A stretch of DNA of 64,000 nucleotides from positions 40,169 to 104,168 of the forward strand of contig NZ_SLWO01000010.1 of assembly GCF_004340665.1 (NCBI RefSeq), given 5' to 3'. This document shows, one piece after another, positions 43,648-52,853 of the stretch; positions within the stretch are counted from its first letter, which is position 1; every line of letters begins with the position of its first letter. The notes beneath the pieces are model-generated. The model did not search any database and was not told the DNA's origin. It was given only the letters and a program-made list of their open reading frames with translations. The position numbers were made by a program, and so were the translations under genes. Source of the stretch: Pedobacter psychrotolerans. GTDB lineage: Bacteria; Bacteroidota; Bacteroidia; Sphingobacteriales; Sphingobacteriaceae.

Positions 43648-44637
43648 TTAAAAACCAGCGTTCTTCAATTCTGTATTGATCATCTCAATTTCATCCGCAG
43701 ATAATTTCACGTTGATGGCTTCAGCATTTTGAACGGATTGTTTAGCATTTCTGGCACCTACCAATGCGATGGTTATCCCTGGGCGTTCTACCGTCCACCT
43801 TAAAACCAACTGAGAAAGCGAAGCATTTTTTTCATCGGCCAAAGGCTTAATTTTAGCTAAAAAGGCATTTGTCTTTTTAATATTCTCAGGTGTAAAAAAT
43901 TTAACATCTTTCCGGTGGTCGCCTTCTTCAAACTGATACTCAGGTGTGATCTTTCCGGTAAGCAAACCACGTTCCATCGGACTATAAGCCAAAACAGATT
44001 TGTTCTTTTCAATGCAGTAAGGAACCGTTTCATCTTCTACCCCACGGTTAATCATGCTAAATGGAATCTGGTTGGATATAATTTCTAAAGTTTGATCGGC
44101 CTCTGCCAACTGTGCTGCATTATAATTGCAAACCCCTGCATAACGTACCTTTCCTTGCTCAATAAGTTTGCTTACTGCTTCAAAAGTCTCACTAATTGGT
44201 GTGGTAATATCCGGCCAATGGATCTGGTATAAATCAATATAATCAGTTCCCAGGCGTTTTAAAGATTGCTCGCATTCATATATTACACTTTCTTTACCAG
44301 CGTATTTATAAATATCAATGTCTTTACCATCGTTGTTCTTACTTTTAAAACCAAAATCACCTTTAGCTAAATCCCAGCGCATACCAAATTTGGTTACAAT
44401 CTGAAGCTTGTCTCTGGAGATTCCTTTAATGGCATCGCCAACAATTTGTTCACTATCTCCTTGTCCATAAATTGGGGCAGTATCGATTGATGTTACACCT
44501 AAATCGTAAGAAGCCTTGATGGCATTTATTGCATCGTTCCGGTCTGTACTTCCCCACATCCAGCCACCAGCAGCCCATGCGCCGAAGGTTATTACTGAAA
44601 GTTCTAAATCTGAATTTCCTATTTTTCTATATTCCAT
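43648..44637 (-). CDS. Aldo/keto reductase
   Basis: A 329-residue (alpha/beta)8 NADPH-dependent reductase. The tetrad is visible: D52 in SIDTAPIYGQGDSE, Tyr in the same block, K near IVTKFGMRWD, and His in DLYQIHWPD near 137-145. The C-terminal NADP-binding block IALVGARNAKQ near 294-304 fits the AKR11/YhdN-like general stress group. The exact substrate is unknown. It starts 65 bp upstream of the old yellow enzyme gene on the same strand. Confidence 0.92.
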   Translation of the reverse strand: MEYRKIGNSDLELSVITFGAWAAGGWMWGSTDRNDAINAIKASYDLGVTSIDTAPIYGQGDSEQIVGDAIKGISRDKLQIVTKFGMRWDLAKGDFGFKSKNNDGKDIDIYKYAGKESVIYECEQSLKRLGTDYIDLYQIHWPDITTPISETFEAVSKLIEQGKVRYAGVCNYNAAQLAEADQTLEIISNQIPFSMINRGVEDETVPYCIEKNKSVLAYSPMERGLLTGKITPEYQFEEGDHRKDVKFFTPENIKKTNAFLAKIKPLADEKNASLSQLVLRWTVERPGITIALVGARNAKQSVQNAEAINVKLSADEIEMINTELKNAGF

Positions 44638-44903
44638 TATCGTTTTTTTTATAGTTTGATCAATTGCGTAACTGTTCTATAATAGTTTGAAATCTCTGCT
44701 TAATAGAAAGCTTCTCTTGTATCTATTATTGATCAGACTACTCATAAAGATACAATCTCCACACCGATGATGTTTTAATATAAAAGGCAGTTAACCCACA
44801 TTTTACAAACATGTTATAAAAAGTTGAGGGTGAAAAAATAAAAGATTTGGAGATATCAAAAATCAATCATACATTAGTGTACTATTTAACTAATACAGTA
44901 GAC

Positions 44904-45731
44904 ATGATAAAAGTTAACAATCTTCATTTTGGATATGGTAAGAACCAACCGTTATTCAAAAACATCAGTTTCCAGTTAGATGCTGGCCATATTTACGGTT
45001 TACTTGGGAAAAACGGTGCCGGCAAATCCAGTTTGCTTAAAAATCTGGCGGGTTTAGTTTATGCCCAGCAAGGCACGCTAGATGTATTTGGTTTCGACCC
45101 AGCTAAAAGGCAACCCGCCATGCTTGAGCAGATTTGCTTTATTCCGGAAGAGTTTTATCTGCCTGCCGTTAAAATTGATGCTTACGTTAAGGCCAATGCC
45201 CCATTCTATAAAAAATTCAACCATGACTATTTTACAAATCTGATTCAGGAATTTGATATTCCGGTGAGTCAGAAGCTCATTAACATGAGTTATGGACAAA
45301 AGAAAAAAGTAATCATTGCTTTTGCATTGGCCACACAAGCTAAACTGATCATTATGGATGAACCAACCAATGGCCTGGATATTCCTTCAAAAGCGCAGTT
45401 CAGGAAAATAATGGCTTCGGCTTTAACAGATGAATGCTGCATTATTATTTCCACGCACCAGGTAAGAGATTTAGATAACTTAATTGATAGCGTAATCATG
45501 CTTGATGAAAACGACATTGCTTTGCAAGCATCTGTAGATGAAATCACTGAAAAGCTAACCTTCAAGAAAGTTAAGGCAGTTGACGACTCTATTATTTATG
45601 CTGAGCCATCACTTTCCGGATATTATGCTGTGATGCCTAACTATCATCAAGAAGAAAGCAAACTGGATTTGGAACTCTTGTTTAATGCCATCCTAACCGA
45701 AAAAACAAAATTTAAACCTTATTTTAATTAA
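44904..45731 (+). CDS. ABC transporter ATP-binding protein
   Basis: A 275-residue ATPase from the ATG at 44904 (MIKVNNLHFGYGKNQPLFKN); an in-frame TTG at 44847 is less likely. Walker A GKNGAGKSS is at 35-43, the signature is degenerate MSYGQKKK at 128-135, and Walker B LIIMDEPTNGLD is at 148-159, followed by the H-loop near ISTHQVRD. A short C-terminal extension follows. Together with the membrane protein encoded 6 bp downstream and the YtrA-type GntR regulator, it resembles Bacteroidota efflux or bacitracin-type ABC modules. Confidence 0.93.
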   Translation: MIKVNNLHFGYGKNQPLFKNISFQLDAGHIYGLLGKNGAGKSSLLKNLAGLVYAQQGTLDVFGFDPAKRQPAMLEQICFIPEEFYLPAVKIDAYVKANAPFYKKFNHDYFTNLIQEFDIPVSQKLINMSYGQKKKVIIAFALATQAKLIIMDEPTNGLDIPSKAQFRKIMASALTDECCIIISTHQVRDLDNLIDSVIMLDENDIALQASVDEITEKLTFKKVKAVDDSIIYAEPSLSGYYAVMPNYHQEESKLDLELLFNAILTEKTKFKPYFN

Positions 45732-45737
45732 GCACTC

Positions 45738-46547
45738 ATGAGTAACTTATTCAACTTAAACCGGTTCGGATTACTGGTAAAAAGGCAGTGGATGGATTTT
45801 GGCAAAATTTATCTGGGAACGGTGATTGTACTGGCCGGAATTATTTTTGCCTTCTATTCTTATTTTACCCCCTCTTCTACTGATCATAATATTTTTGATC
45901 ACGAAGGCAATTTAGATATGCGTTTCAGATATGGCCTGTTTCTGATTTTGGGTTTTCTTTTTATCAGTATCACTTCCAGTACCTATTTTACAAATTTAGG
46001 TCAGAAATCAAGGGTGATGCACGAATTAATGATTCCGGCTTCGACCTTTGAAAAATTCATAGTCAGCATTTTCTATACCGTTATGGTAACGGTACTTGGC
46101 TATTTACTGGTTTTCTACTTGATTGATCTGGGATTTGTGAAATACCTCAATGCAAACCTGAATACATTTAAATCAGCTGAAACTCTTAAAACGCCGATAA
46201 AAGCAGTAGATTGCTTGTTTGATCAGGTGATTAGCGATAAAAAATACCTAAAATATTGCAGCGCTTTCTTTGCATTTCCATTCTTAATTACGAGCATTTT
46301 TCTTTTAGGTTCTATTTATTTTAACCGCTTTCATTACATTAAAACGGCCGTTTCTGTGATCATTTTCACCTACGCAGTTGGTTACCTTATTTATAAAACC
46401 TGTGATTTGCTTACCAGGAATATGACCCAGATTAATATTCATTTTAATGAAAAAAATGTGCTCCTCTGGATATTTTTGGTGAGCGCCACCATTACCGTGG
46501 CTTTATGGTTCATCACCTACATTCGCCTCAAAGAAAAAGAAGCTTAA
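45738..46547 (+). CDS. ABC transporter membrane subunit-like protein
   Basis: A 269-residue protein with about six hydrophobic segments (about 27-45, 68-86, 110-131, 176-194, 206-224, 243-262) and no enzymatic motif. Its place directly after the ATPase gene identifies it as the probable permease. The family is divergent, and the sequence alone does not name it. It starts 6 bp after the ATPase stop, so the pair is co-translated. Confidence 0.8.
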   Translation: MSNLFNLNRFGLLVKRQWMDFGKIYLGTVIVLAGIIFAFYSYFTPSSTDHNIFDHEGNLDMRFRYGLFLILGFLFISITSSTYFTNLGQKSRVMHELMIPASTFEKFIVSIFYTVMVTVLGYLLVFYLIDLGFVKYLNANLNTFKSAETLKTPIKAVDCLFDQVISDKKYLKYCSAFFAFPFLITSIFLLGSIYFNRFHYIKTAVSVIIFTYAVGYLIYKTCDLLTRNMTQINIHFNEKNVLLWIFLVSATITVALWFITYIRLKEKEA

Positions 46548-46564
46548 CATAAACAGGTATAGAT

Positions 46565-46939
46565 ATGGAATTTAGAGATAACAAGGCAATATACCTACAG
46601 ATTGCGGATTATGTGTGTGAACATATTTTGCTGGAAAAATGGAAGGCCGAAGAAAAAATACCCTCAGTAAGGGAAATGGCAGTTGAACTGGAAGTAAACC
46701 CGAACACCATTATGCGTACATACGATTTACTTCAAACCAAAAACATTATTAGCAATAAAAGGGGGATAGGTTTTTTCGTTGCTGAAAAGGCTGTAGATCA
46801 GGTAAAAGATTTTAGAAAAACACATTTTATAGCCGATGAATTGCCCGTTTTATTCAGAAATATTTACTTGCTAAACATCAGCTTTGATGAGCTTCAACGT
46901 AAATATGAAAATTTTATTAAAGAGAATTTTAACGCCTAG
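46565..46939 (+). CDS. GntR family regulator, YtrA type
   Basis: A 124-residue regulator with only a winged-helix domain: NKAIYLQIADYVCEHILLEKW, then PSVREMAVELEVNPNTIMRTYDLLQ near 36-60 as the helix-turn-helix. A short C-terminal dimerisation tail follows instead of a ligand domain. This is the YtrA subfamily, which usually represses its own ABC operon and responds to antibiotics or lipid stress. The position within an ABC operon fits. Confidence 0.92.
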   Translation: MEFRDNKAIYLQIADYVCEHILLEKWKAEEKIPSVREMAVELEVNPNTIMRTYDLLQTKNIISNKRGIGFFVAEKAVDQVKDFRKTHFIADELPVLFRNIYLLNISFDELQRKYENFIKENFNA

Positions 46940-46943
46940 AAAT

Positions 46944-47804
46944 ATGAAAACAAGTAATAAATTATTAATTGCTCTTGCAGCAATGCTGATTATTGTTCCT
47001 ATTGTAGGGATTGCGATCTACATCAAAGCAAACTACATCCCAATTAGTGAAGCCGTTAAAAATAATCAGGGCTTAGAACGGTTTGACGCTAAAACACCCG
47101 CATTCGTATTACATAAAATCGATCAGGCTTTTAATCAAATAAATATCACTGGTTCAGACAAGGCCATTTTGAATATAACATTGGTAGAAAATCCAACATA
47201 TGGATATAAAATTTCTGAGGATGGTGACCAATATTATAATGCCATTGTTGATGCTATGGGAAGTTTAAATATTTCCAGAAAAGCAGATGAGGATGATGAT
47301 AAATATGCTTTAAACCTGGTCATTTTTGCGCCAAAATTTAATAGGCTTGCTGTTGTAAATGCGATGCAATTAGATCTTAATGCCAAAGCCAAACAGCTTG
47401 ACCTCGATTTAAAGAATGTATACAGTGTCTCATTTGGTCAAAAAACTAAGATTTCACAATTAAATGTAAGCGGCCAACAGGTAAATAACTTCTCTCTAAG
47501 CCATAATGAAGTGGATGAATTGAAGCTCAACATGAAGGATATTGAGTTTAGAAGTACTTCTTCCTCATACAAATCACTGGCACTTATATTATCCGGAAAA
47601 TCTGATATTAACATTTCAGGTGACGAAGTCGACGGGAATAAGTATTACATTGATAGTTTATTCATTACAGATAAAGGCAGTTCAACTATTGCTCTTGATA
47701 AAATTAAGGTTATTGAAGCAATGGGAAATTTTTCAGATTCAACGAAGATTGATGCGCCAGCCAGATACGTAAAACAGTTTTACATGAAGCGCCCGTTAAA
47801 ATAA
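46944..47804 (+). CDS. Unrecognised membrane-anchored protein of ABC/GntR operon
   Basis: About 286 residues from the ATG at 46944, 4 bp after the GntR stop; the frame also extends upstream inside the GntR gene, which I discount. An N-terminal membrane anchor (LLIALAAMLIIVPIVGIAIY) precedes a long beta-rich extracytoplasmic region. That region repeats short hydrophobic/Asp-Asn alternations, such as FDAKTPAFVLHKIDQAF, LAVVNAMQLDLNAK and SDINISGDEVDG, reminiscent of DUF2807-type beta solenoids. No motif I can name. Being the last gene of the operon suggests a partner or target of the ABC transporter. Confidence 0.7.
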   Translation: MKTSNKLLIALAAMLIIVPIVGIAIYIKANYIPISEAVKNNQGLERFDAKTPAFVLHKIDQAFNQINITGSDKAILNITLVENPTYGYKISEDGDQYYNAIVDAMGSLNISRKADEDDDKYALNLVIFAPKFNRLAVVNAMQLDLNAKAKQLDLDLKNVYSVSFGQKTKISQLNVSGQQVNNFSLSHNEVDELKLNMKDIEFRSTSSSYKSLALILSGKSDINISGDEVDGNKYYIDSLFITDKGSSTIALDKIKVIEAMGNFSDSTKIDAPARYVKQFYMKRPLK

Positions 47805-48281
47805 AAACTGCTAGTGATAAATCCTTAATTACTTGAAAGTTAGTGGTTAGCGTTGGAGCGAAGCAATCTATCGCAATTAGACTGACATAGTTTGCCACCA
47901 CATTCTCCTTTGAAACTTCGTAAGTCGGTTAGTCTAACTTGCGAAGTCTCGAAGGCCAGTGCGCAGCAAGACTTCGCCAGTTTTCATGTGCAAGAATCGT
48001 CTTTCTGAACTTGGTTCAGGATCTAATCTAAATAGGTGCTGAACTAAATTCAGCATGACGGTTCGGTTAAAGAATACTTGCCCTGAATCGTCTTTATGAA
48101 GAGTCGTCCTCCTGAACTTGTTTCAGGATCTAATCTAGATAGGTGCTGAACTGGATTTACTGCGTAGCTTTCCGCTGCGCTACAGGTCAGCATGACGATT
48201 TAATTAAAAAGACCTTGTCAGATTTCTACAATAAAGATTGCTTCGTTGGCTGAAAAAGCCGCCTCGCAATGACGATTTTTC
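47805..48281. repeat. Intergenic repeat block with two copies of a palindromic element
   Basis: No gene. ACTTCGTAAGTC-type inverted repeats lie at about 47915-47947. Two modular elements follow: copy 1 at about 47996-48060 and copy 2 at about 48090-48200. Both contain TCTGAACTTG or CCTGAACTTG, then TTCAGGATCTAATCTA, then AGGTGCTGAACT. Copy 2 carries an extra segment including CGTAGCTTTCCGCTGCGCTAC that copy 1 lacks. A common CGCAATGACGA motif is near 48265. Confidence 0.8.
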
Positions 48282-48309
48282 AATTAGGCTTTTGCGCCAA
48301 AGCCTAATT
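48282..48309 (-). terminator. Perfect hairpin after DUF6263-type gene
   Basis: AATTAGGCTTT and AAAGCCTAATT pair perfectly around TGCGCC, just 8 bp beyond the stop on the minus strand. There is only a weak T-rich tail, so terminator function is likely but not certain. Confidence 0.5.
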
Positions 48310-48316
48310 ATAGGTT

Positions 48317-49231
48317 TTAAAAACCTGTAAGGCTTATTTGTTCTTTACCCACAATTTTATTAATTCCCTGCAATTCAAAATCAATATTCTGACCGCCTGT
48401 TTGCATCTTACCTGTTAATTCCATCCGCAAATGACTTTTAAGGATCAGTCCGGTTGTAATATCAAGCTCCGCATCTCCAATATTGGTTCCGGTTAAATCC
48501 GTATCGATTTTATTGCCCATGCTTTGAAAACTGCCTTTTGAAAGTAAGGTTCCATTTATTTTTAGAAACGCAATATTATCCTTTACTTCTGTAAGTGTAT
48601 ATTTCGTAATGGTTTCTACAGGCATGGTCAATTGCATTTTAGTATCCACTGTCCAGCTCTCGCCTATTTTAACAGGATGATCCGGATAAATTTTAAGAGA
48701 AGATTCCAAAGTGTGCTTCATGCCCTCAGCATTAAACTGCTGACTTAAACTGGCTTTTATATTAATCTTCATTAAAGAATCTGCCTTCATCCTTTCAACC
48801 ATCGTGCTGACCATTTGCTCCACGCCAGTTACAGATTTTAAAGTGCCATTCGGCAACATCACCATGTTAAACGTAGCATCCTTTAATCCACGAAATGAGT
48901 TTTCCTTTGTAGTGTCAGCATCTTCAGAATCCATTTCCATCTGGTTTCCCATTCCTTTAGATTTCATGAAGATACGCTTATAAGTCACTTCGATATTTTT
49001 CTCCTGTCCATCACCATTTCGTATATCGAAGAGATATTCTGTGCCAATATTCTGGCTCAGGCTAGTTCTGTGCCCGGACATTTGCTGGTTAATCACCTGA
49101 TCAGAAATTAACGTAAAATCGTATTTCTTTCCAATAGGGAAGTTTTGTTTCAATACATACTTTTTCTGAGCACCTGAAGTGAAGCCGAAAAGAATAAGCG
49201 CAAGAACCGGGAATATTTTGAACACCTTCAT
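48317..49231 (-). CDS. DUF6263 family secreted protein
   Basis: About 304 residues from the ATG at 49231 (MKVFKIFPVLALILFGFTSGAQ, a signal peptide). The long frame upstream would overlap the peptidase gene and is discounted. The mature protein is beta-rich and acidic and includes VEMMV-like repeated segments. The pattern YFTLISDQVINQQMSG-like, IEVTYKRIFMKSKG and GESWTVDTKMQLTMPV recalls DUF6263, a Bacteroidota family of unknown function. It follows the MtfA-like gene with an 8-bp gap, so both are co-transcribed. Confidence 0.75.
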   Translation of the reverse strand: MKVFKIFPVLALILFGFTSGAQKKYVLKQNFPIGKKYDFTLISDQVINQQMSGHRTSLSQNIGTEYLFDIRNGDGQEKNIEVTYKRIFMKSKGMGNQMEMDSEDADTTKENSFRGLKDATFNMVMLPNGTLKSVTGVEQMVSTMVERMKADSLMKINIKASLSQQFNAEGMKHTLESSLKIYPDHPVKIGESWTVDTKMQLTMPVETITKYTLTEVKDNIAFLKINGTLLSKGSFQSMGNKIDTDLTGTNIGDAELDITTGLILKSHLRMELTGKMQTGGQNIDFELQGINKIVGKEQISLTGF

Positions 49232-49238
49232 CTTAAAG

Positions 49239-50009
49239 TTAAACAGGTTGTTGAGCAAAAATTCTGCTCAATGCATGGTATAAATCCGGGTGCTTTTCTT
49301 TCAACAGCTCGGGTTTTTCGAAAAAATATTCTGAGACTACAGCGAAAAATTCTGCTTCATTGGTAATGGCGTATGGATTGATATCTGATTTATTATCTTC
49401 AATTCTTTCCATTTCCTCATGCATCATTTTGATCCAGGGCAAGGTATATTCATGCGCCATCAAATTTTCCGGAACACCATCAGTAGCACCATCAGATTTA
49501 TCTAAAAGATGTACAAACTCATGAATGGCTGTATTTTCTTTTCCGGCACTTTTTGAAAAATCATGACGAAGCGCAGAACGTGATAAAATCATCTGTCCAT
49601 TCATATAACCCGTTCCAACCATCCCCGCAATGTTTCGTTCGCCACCTTCAAACTGAAAATCTTTATTAAAAGTATCCGGATACAACAACACGCTGCTCAG
49701 GTTTTTATACTGCCAGTCCGTAAACCCGAAGATAGGAATAACGGCACTGGAAGCAATTAGCAATTCATCCAAGGTAGTCATGTCTAATCCAATGCCTTCA
49801 ATTTTAACAGTACTAAAAAATTCTGCCACCTTTTGCTCAAACTTAAGTTTATCAGTCGAGTCCAGGTTATGGTAATAACCCACATAATCATCCAGAATCT
49901 TTCGGTCTGTATCCGTTAAAGGCTCAATAGCTGGTTTTTTTTTGCGCAAAATAAAATAAAGTGCAATTATAAAAATGGGGATTAAATAGGCAAAGGGTAA
50001 CGAATTCAT
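49239..50009 (-). CDS. MtfA-like zinc-dependent peptidase
   Basis: A 256-residue protein with a membrane segment at about 5-21 followed by a soluble domain. HEFVHLLDKSDGATDGVP near 163-180 holds the zinc HExxH motif with the MtfA-like continuation HLLDKxDGxxDG. NEAEFFAVVSEYFFEKPELL near 222-241 supplies the third ligand region. E. coli MtfA is a cytosolic peptidase that regulates sugar uptake by acting on Mlc; here a membrane anchor is added and the partner is unknown. Confidence 0.87.
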   Translation of the reverse strand: MNSLPFAYLIPIFIIALYFILRKKKPAIEPLTDTDRKILDDYVGYYHNLDSTDKLKFEQKVAEFFSTVKIEGIGLDMTTLDELLIASSAVIPIFGFTDWQYKNLSSVLLYPDTFNKDFQFEGGERNIAGMVGTGYMNGQMILSRSALRHDFSKSAGKENTAIHEFVHLLDKSDGATDGVPENLMAHEYTLPWIKMMHEEMERIEDNKSDINPYAITNEAEFFAVVSEYFFEKPELLKEKHPDLYHALSRIFAQQPV

Positions 50010-50070
50010 ACGGGTGTTTTTTGGCCATTAAGCCATTGGTTAGATTTTAAATAATTTTGCCTGCTCCTGT

Positions 50071-51096
50071 TTAGCTTTCTAATATTTCTAGTTGGATTAA
50101 TACTTGTTCTCGGCTAACCGGATAAGTTTTACCAGCAACTATTGCCTGATAAACGGCATCAAATAACGGCAGATAACTTCCAACCTCTGATGGAATAATT
50201 TCTTCAGTTTTATCACCATTTTCATCGATCGTAGTGAGTAAACCTTGTTTTCCATCAGGCTCAATACCATAACCAGCATCAGTTAGTTTTTGTCCGGCCA
50301 GCAATTGTTCTTCCTGTACATCAGCTCTTTCTTTAATGAAACTGCCATTTACACCGTGCAATACGAATGCAGCCTGCGGATTCACCACCAACATACTAGA
50401 AGTAACAAACACATGAACGCTATCCTTGTAATTAAGCTGTATGGTAAAAAAATCATCAACTGCTGTATCTTTTCTGTTTTTACCCAGCGTTTTAAAATAG
50501 CTTTCAGGTTTACCAAAAATGCTGATGACCTGATCAAGCAGGTGTGGTCCCAAATCGTAAAGCAATCCACTGGCTTCAATCGCTTGTTCTTTAAAAGCTT
50601 TTGGTCCGATTACATTCCTATAACGGTCATAACGCAGATGTATTTCATTCAGCTTACCCAGTTTACCACTGGCGAGCACTTTTTTAACAGCAGTAAAATC
50701 ACTGTCCCAACGGCGATTCTGGTAAAAAAAGATTTGCTTTCCCACTTCATCTGCCAGTTCAAAGAGTTCTTTCGCCTGTGCAGAGGTTGCCGTGAATGGT
50801 TTTTCTACTAAAATATGCTTCCCTTTTTGAAGAGCCGCTTTCGAGTGTTCGTAATGAAGATTATTTGGTGTATTGATAACGACCAGTTCTATTTCTCCAT
50901 CATTCAAAAGCTCATCGATACTGCTGTAACTTAAGATATTGGGATAATCTTTCACAGCATTTTTCTTAGTTCTCTCCACCACGGCTTTCAATTTAAATCC
51001 ATCGTGTGCATTTAAAAATGGAGCGTGGAAAACCTTTCCCGACATGCCATAAGCAAGTAAACCTGCCGTTATGATTTGATTTGATTGTGTATCCAT
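50071..51096 (-). CDS. Gfo/Idh/MocA family oxidoreductase
   Basis: About 341 residues from the ATG at 51096 (MDTQSNQIITAGLLAYGMSG). The N-terminal Rossmann fold has GLLAYGMSGKVFHAPF, and EKPFTATSAQAKELFELAD near 95-113 is the family EKP motif with the catalytic lysine. The C-terminal alpha/beta dimerisation domain includes GLLYDLGPHLLDQVISIFG near 178-196. It would oxidise or reduce a sugar or inositol derivative using NAD(P). Substrate unknown. Monocistronic. Confidence 0.92.
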   Translation of the reverse strand: MDTQSNQIITAGLLAYGMSGKVFHAPFLNAHDGFKLKAVVERTKKNAVKDYPNILSYSSIDELLNDGEIELVVINTPNNLHYEHSKAALQKGKHILVEKPFTATSAQAKELFELADEVGKQIFFYQNRRWDSDFTAVKKVLASGKLGKLNEIHLRYDRYRNVIGPKAFKEQAIEASGLLYDLGPHLLDQVISIFGKPESYFKTLGKNRKDTAVDDFFTIQLNYKDSVHVFVTSSMLVVNPQAAFVLHGVNGSFIKERADVQEEQLLAGQKLTDAGYGIEPDGKQGLLTTIDENGDKTEEIIPSEVGSYLPLFDAVYQAIVAGKTYPVSREQVLIQLEILES

Positions 51097-51187
51097 AGAT
51101 TGTGATTGTACGTAAAAGTACAATTCTGTTTTAAAGTTTTGACTTAAACCGGCAACCTTTTCAGCCAGCGCATAAACCTTTTTACAC

Positions 51188-51195
51188 TATCTTTG
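51188..51195 (+). promoter_or_regulatory. -7 promoter box adjoining start of small conserved gene
   Basis: TATCTTTG, then CAAAC, then ATG at 51201. This matches TAnnTTTG with a 5-bp gap, so the message is probably leaderless. Confidence 0.55.
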
Positions 51196-51200
51196 CAAAC

Positions 51201-51545
51201 ATGAAACCGTCAGAGATTAATGCGAAATGGAAAGTATTACAGGAGAAAATCTCCCAGGAGTTTGATTCCGATTTTCCTGATCTGAAAGTGATGCTCTTTC
51301 TAATTGGCGTGCAGGAGTTGGGTAAGGGGCCAAAAAAATACAGTAAGCGACAAAAGGAAGAACTGATGCACATTGCCACCTGCCGTTTACTCAGTGAAAT
51401 GGGTTTTTATGAACTGGAAGGCTTAGATCAGGATGGCTGGCCGCACTGGAAATTAATCAAGGCCATTCCACCCTATACCATGCTGGAACAGGAAATGTTA
51501 ATGAAATCTTTGGTGGTGAGTTATTTTGAGGATATTTATTCTTAA
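51201..51545 (+). CDS. Conserved hypothetical protein
   Basis: A 114-residue soluble protein, with no signal or membrane segment. It is rich in charged residues, with FLIGVQELGKGPKKYSKRQKEELMHIATCRLL and GLDQDGWPHW as the most distinctive stretches. It looks like a conserved Bacteroidota small protein, but I know no function for it. It lies between the Gfo/Idh/MocA and RlmI-like genes, both on the other strand. Confidence 0.75.
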   Translation: MKPSEINAKWKVLQEKISQEFDSDFPDLKVMLFLIGVQELGKGPKKYSKRQKEELMHIATCRLLSEMGFYELEGLDQDGWPHWKLIKAIPPYTMLEQEMLMKSLVVSYFEDIYS

Positions 51546-51580
51546 GATTGTTCCCGCAGATTACAGAGATTACGCAGATC
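51544..51580. repeat. Interspersed CTGCG-rich repeat, inverted copy near 4421-4460
   Basis: The segment beginning AAGATTGTTCCCGCAGATTA is, reversed and complemented, close to 4421-4460 (shared core TAATCTGCGGGAA). It overlaps the last two bases of the preceding gene, and a similar segment lies in another gene-free gap, which marks a dispersed repeat. Confidence 0.55.
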
Positions 51581-51664
51581 TGGGTGGTGAAAAATTAACT
51601 TACGAAATTTCAAAAGCCTGTGCGCTGAAGAATTTCGCAAGTAGACTTAATAGATTATTTTTTA

Positions 51665-52849
51665 CTAAAGCACCCTCAATAACAATCCCTTTAAATACTC
51701 CCCTTCTGGGAAAGAAATCCGTACCGGATGATCTTCAGGCTGGCAGAATTGTTTAATGATCTGCACTTCCTTACCTGCATCAAGCGCAGCCCAGGCAATA
51801 ATTTGTTTAAAGGTTTCAATATCAACGGCACCCGAGCAAGAAAAAGTAGCGAGTAATCCCCCCTTTTCTAAAAGCAACATGCCCAAACGATTTAAATCTT
51901 TATACGCCCTTGCAGCACGATCTAAGGCAGAGCGAGAGGGTGCATATTTTGGTGGATCAAGTACAATCACATCAAACTTTTCTCCGGTATCCTTAAAAAT
52001 ACGCAACTGTTTATTTACATCAGATTGAATGGCATTAACCTTTGCCGAATCAAACTGATTTAAGGCTACATTCTGTTTCAATGTTTCTACCGCTAAACCA
52101 GAGCTATCTACAGTGGTAATGCTTGCAGCACCATGAGCTAAGCTATTTAAGCTGAAGCCGCCACTGTAGCTGAAACAATCCAACACTTTTTTACCTTTGG
52201 TATAACTGGCTAAAATACTCCGGTTATCACGCTGATCGCAATAAAAGCCAGATTTCTGACCTTCAGCAATATTGATATTGTAGGTAATTCCATTTTCTTT
52301 TACTTCTAATAATTCTGGTGGATTTTCGCCCCAAAGCAATCCATTTTCAATCGGCAAACCTTCGTGAGTTCTGGCAGTAGCGTCACTTTTATCAAAAATT
52401 CCTTTTGGTTGCAGAGCCGATCTTAAGATATCGACAATGATTGTTTTCACCTTTTCAATGCCAGAACTTAAAATTTGTAGAGAAAGGAAGTTGGCATATT
52501 GATCCACAATTAGGCCGGGTAGAAAATCAGCCTCGCTGAATACCAAACGGCAGGTATTGGTACCTTCATTCAAGATAAACTGACGGGAGGCAATGGCTTG
52601 GGTTAATCTGTTCTCATACCAGTTTTGATCAATGGTTTGGGTTTCATCCCACTCCAGTAAACGAACAGCCACACGAGAGTTGCTGTTGTAATAACCATAA
52701 GCCAGAAATTCGTTATCAAAGGCGAAAACTTTAACTACATCACCATCCTCAGGTTTACCTTTTACTTTCTCCAATGCTCCGGAAAATACCCATGGATGTC
52801 TTTGCAATGCCGCTTTCTCTTTTCCCTTTTTTAATACGATTTCTACCAT
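51665..52849 (-). CDS. RlmI-like class I SAM-dependent rRNA methyltransferase
   Basis: A 394-residue protein: an N-terminal PUA-like domain (VLKKGKEKAALQRHPWVFSGALEKV) precedes a methyltransferase domain. Motif I is VLDCFSYSGGFSLNSL near 217-232 and motif IV is VLDPPKYAPSRSAL near 294-307. The architecture matches RlmI, which makes m5C1962 in 23S rRNA; the DPPKY sequence and length agree. The exact target base cannot be proved here. A TACATTTG -7 box lies 4 bp before the ATG. Confidence 0.92.
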   Translation of the reverse strand: MVEIVLKKGKEKAALQRHPWVFSGALEKVKGKPEDGDVVKVFAFDNEFLAYGYYNSNSRVAVRLLEWDETQTIDQNWYENRLTQAIASRQFILNEGTNTCRLVFSEADFLPGLIVDQYANFLSLQILSSGIEKVKTIIVDILRSALQPKGIFDKSDATARTHEGLPIENGLLWGENPPELLEVKENGITYNINIAEGQKSGFYCDQRDNRSILASYTKGKKVLDCFSYSGGFSLNSLAHGAASITTVDSSGLAVETLKQNVALNQFDSAKVNAIQSDVNKQLRIFKDTGEKFDVIVLDPPKYAPSRSALDRAARAYKDLNRLGMLLLEKGGLLATFSCSGAVDIETFKQIIAWAALDAGKEVQIIKQFCQPEDHPVRISFPEGEYLKGLLLRVL

Positions 52850-52853
52850 TCGG

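Noticed and set aside
44847..44903. Longer TTG-initiated start of the ABC ATPase
   Set aside because: The ATG at 44904 begins the conserved ATPase N-terminus; the extension has no matching family sequence.
46884..46943. Start of the last ABC-operon gene inside the GntR gene
   Set aside because: It would add 20 residues before a normal membrane anchor, and the ATG at 46944 follows the GntR stop with a natural 4-bp gap.
49232..49258. Longer start of the DUF6263-type gene overlapping the peptidase gene
   Set aside because: The signal peptide begins at the MKVFKIFP methionine; the longer form would put a nonsense leader before it.
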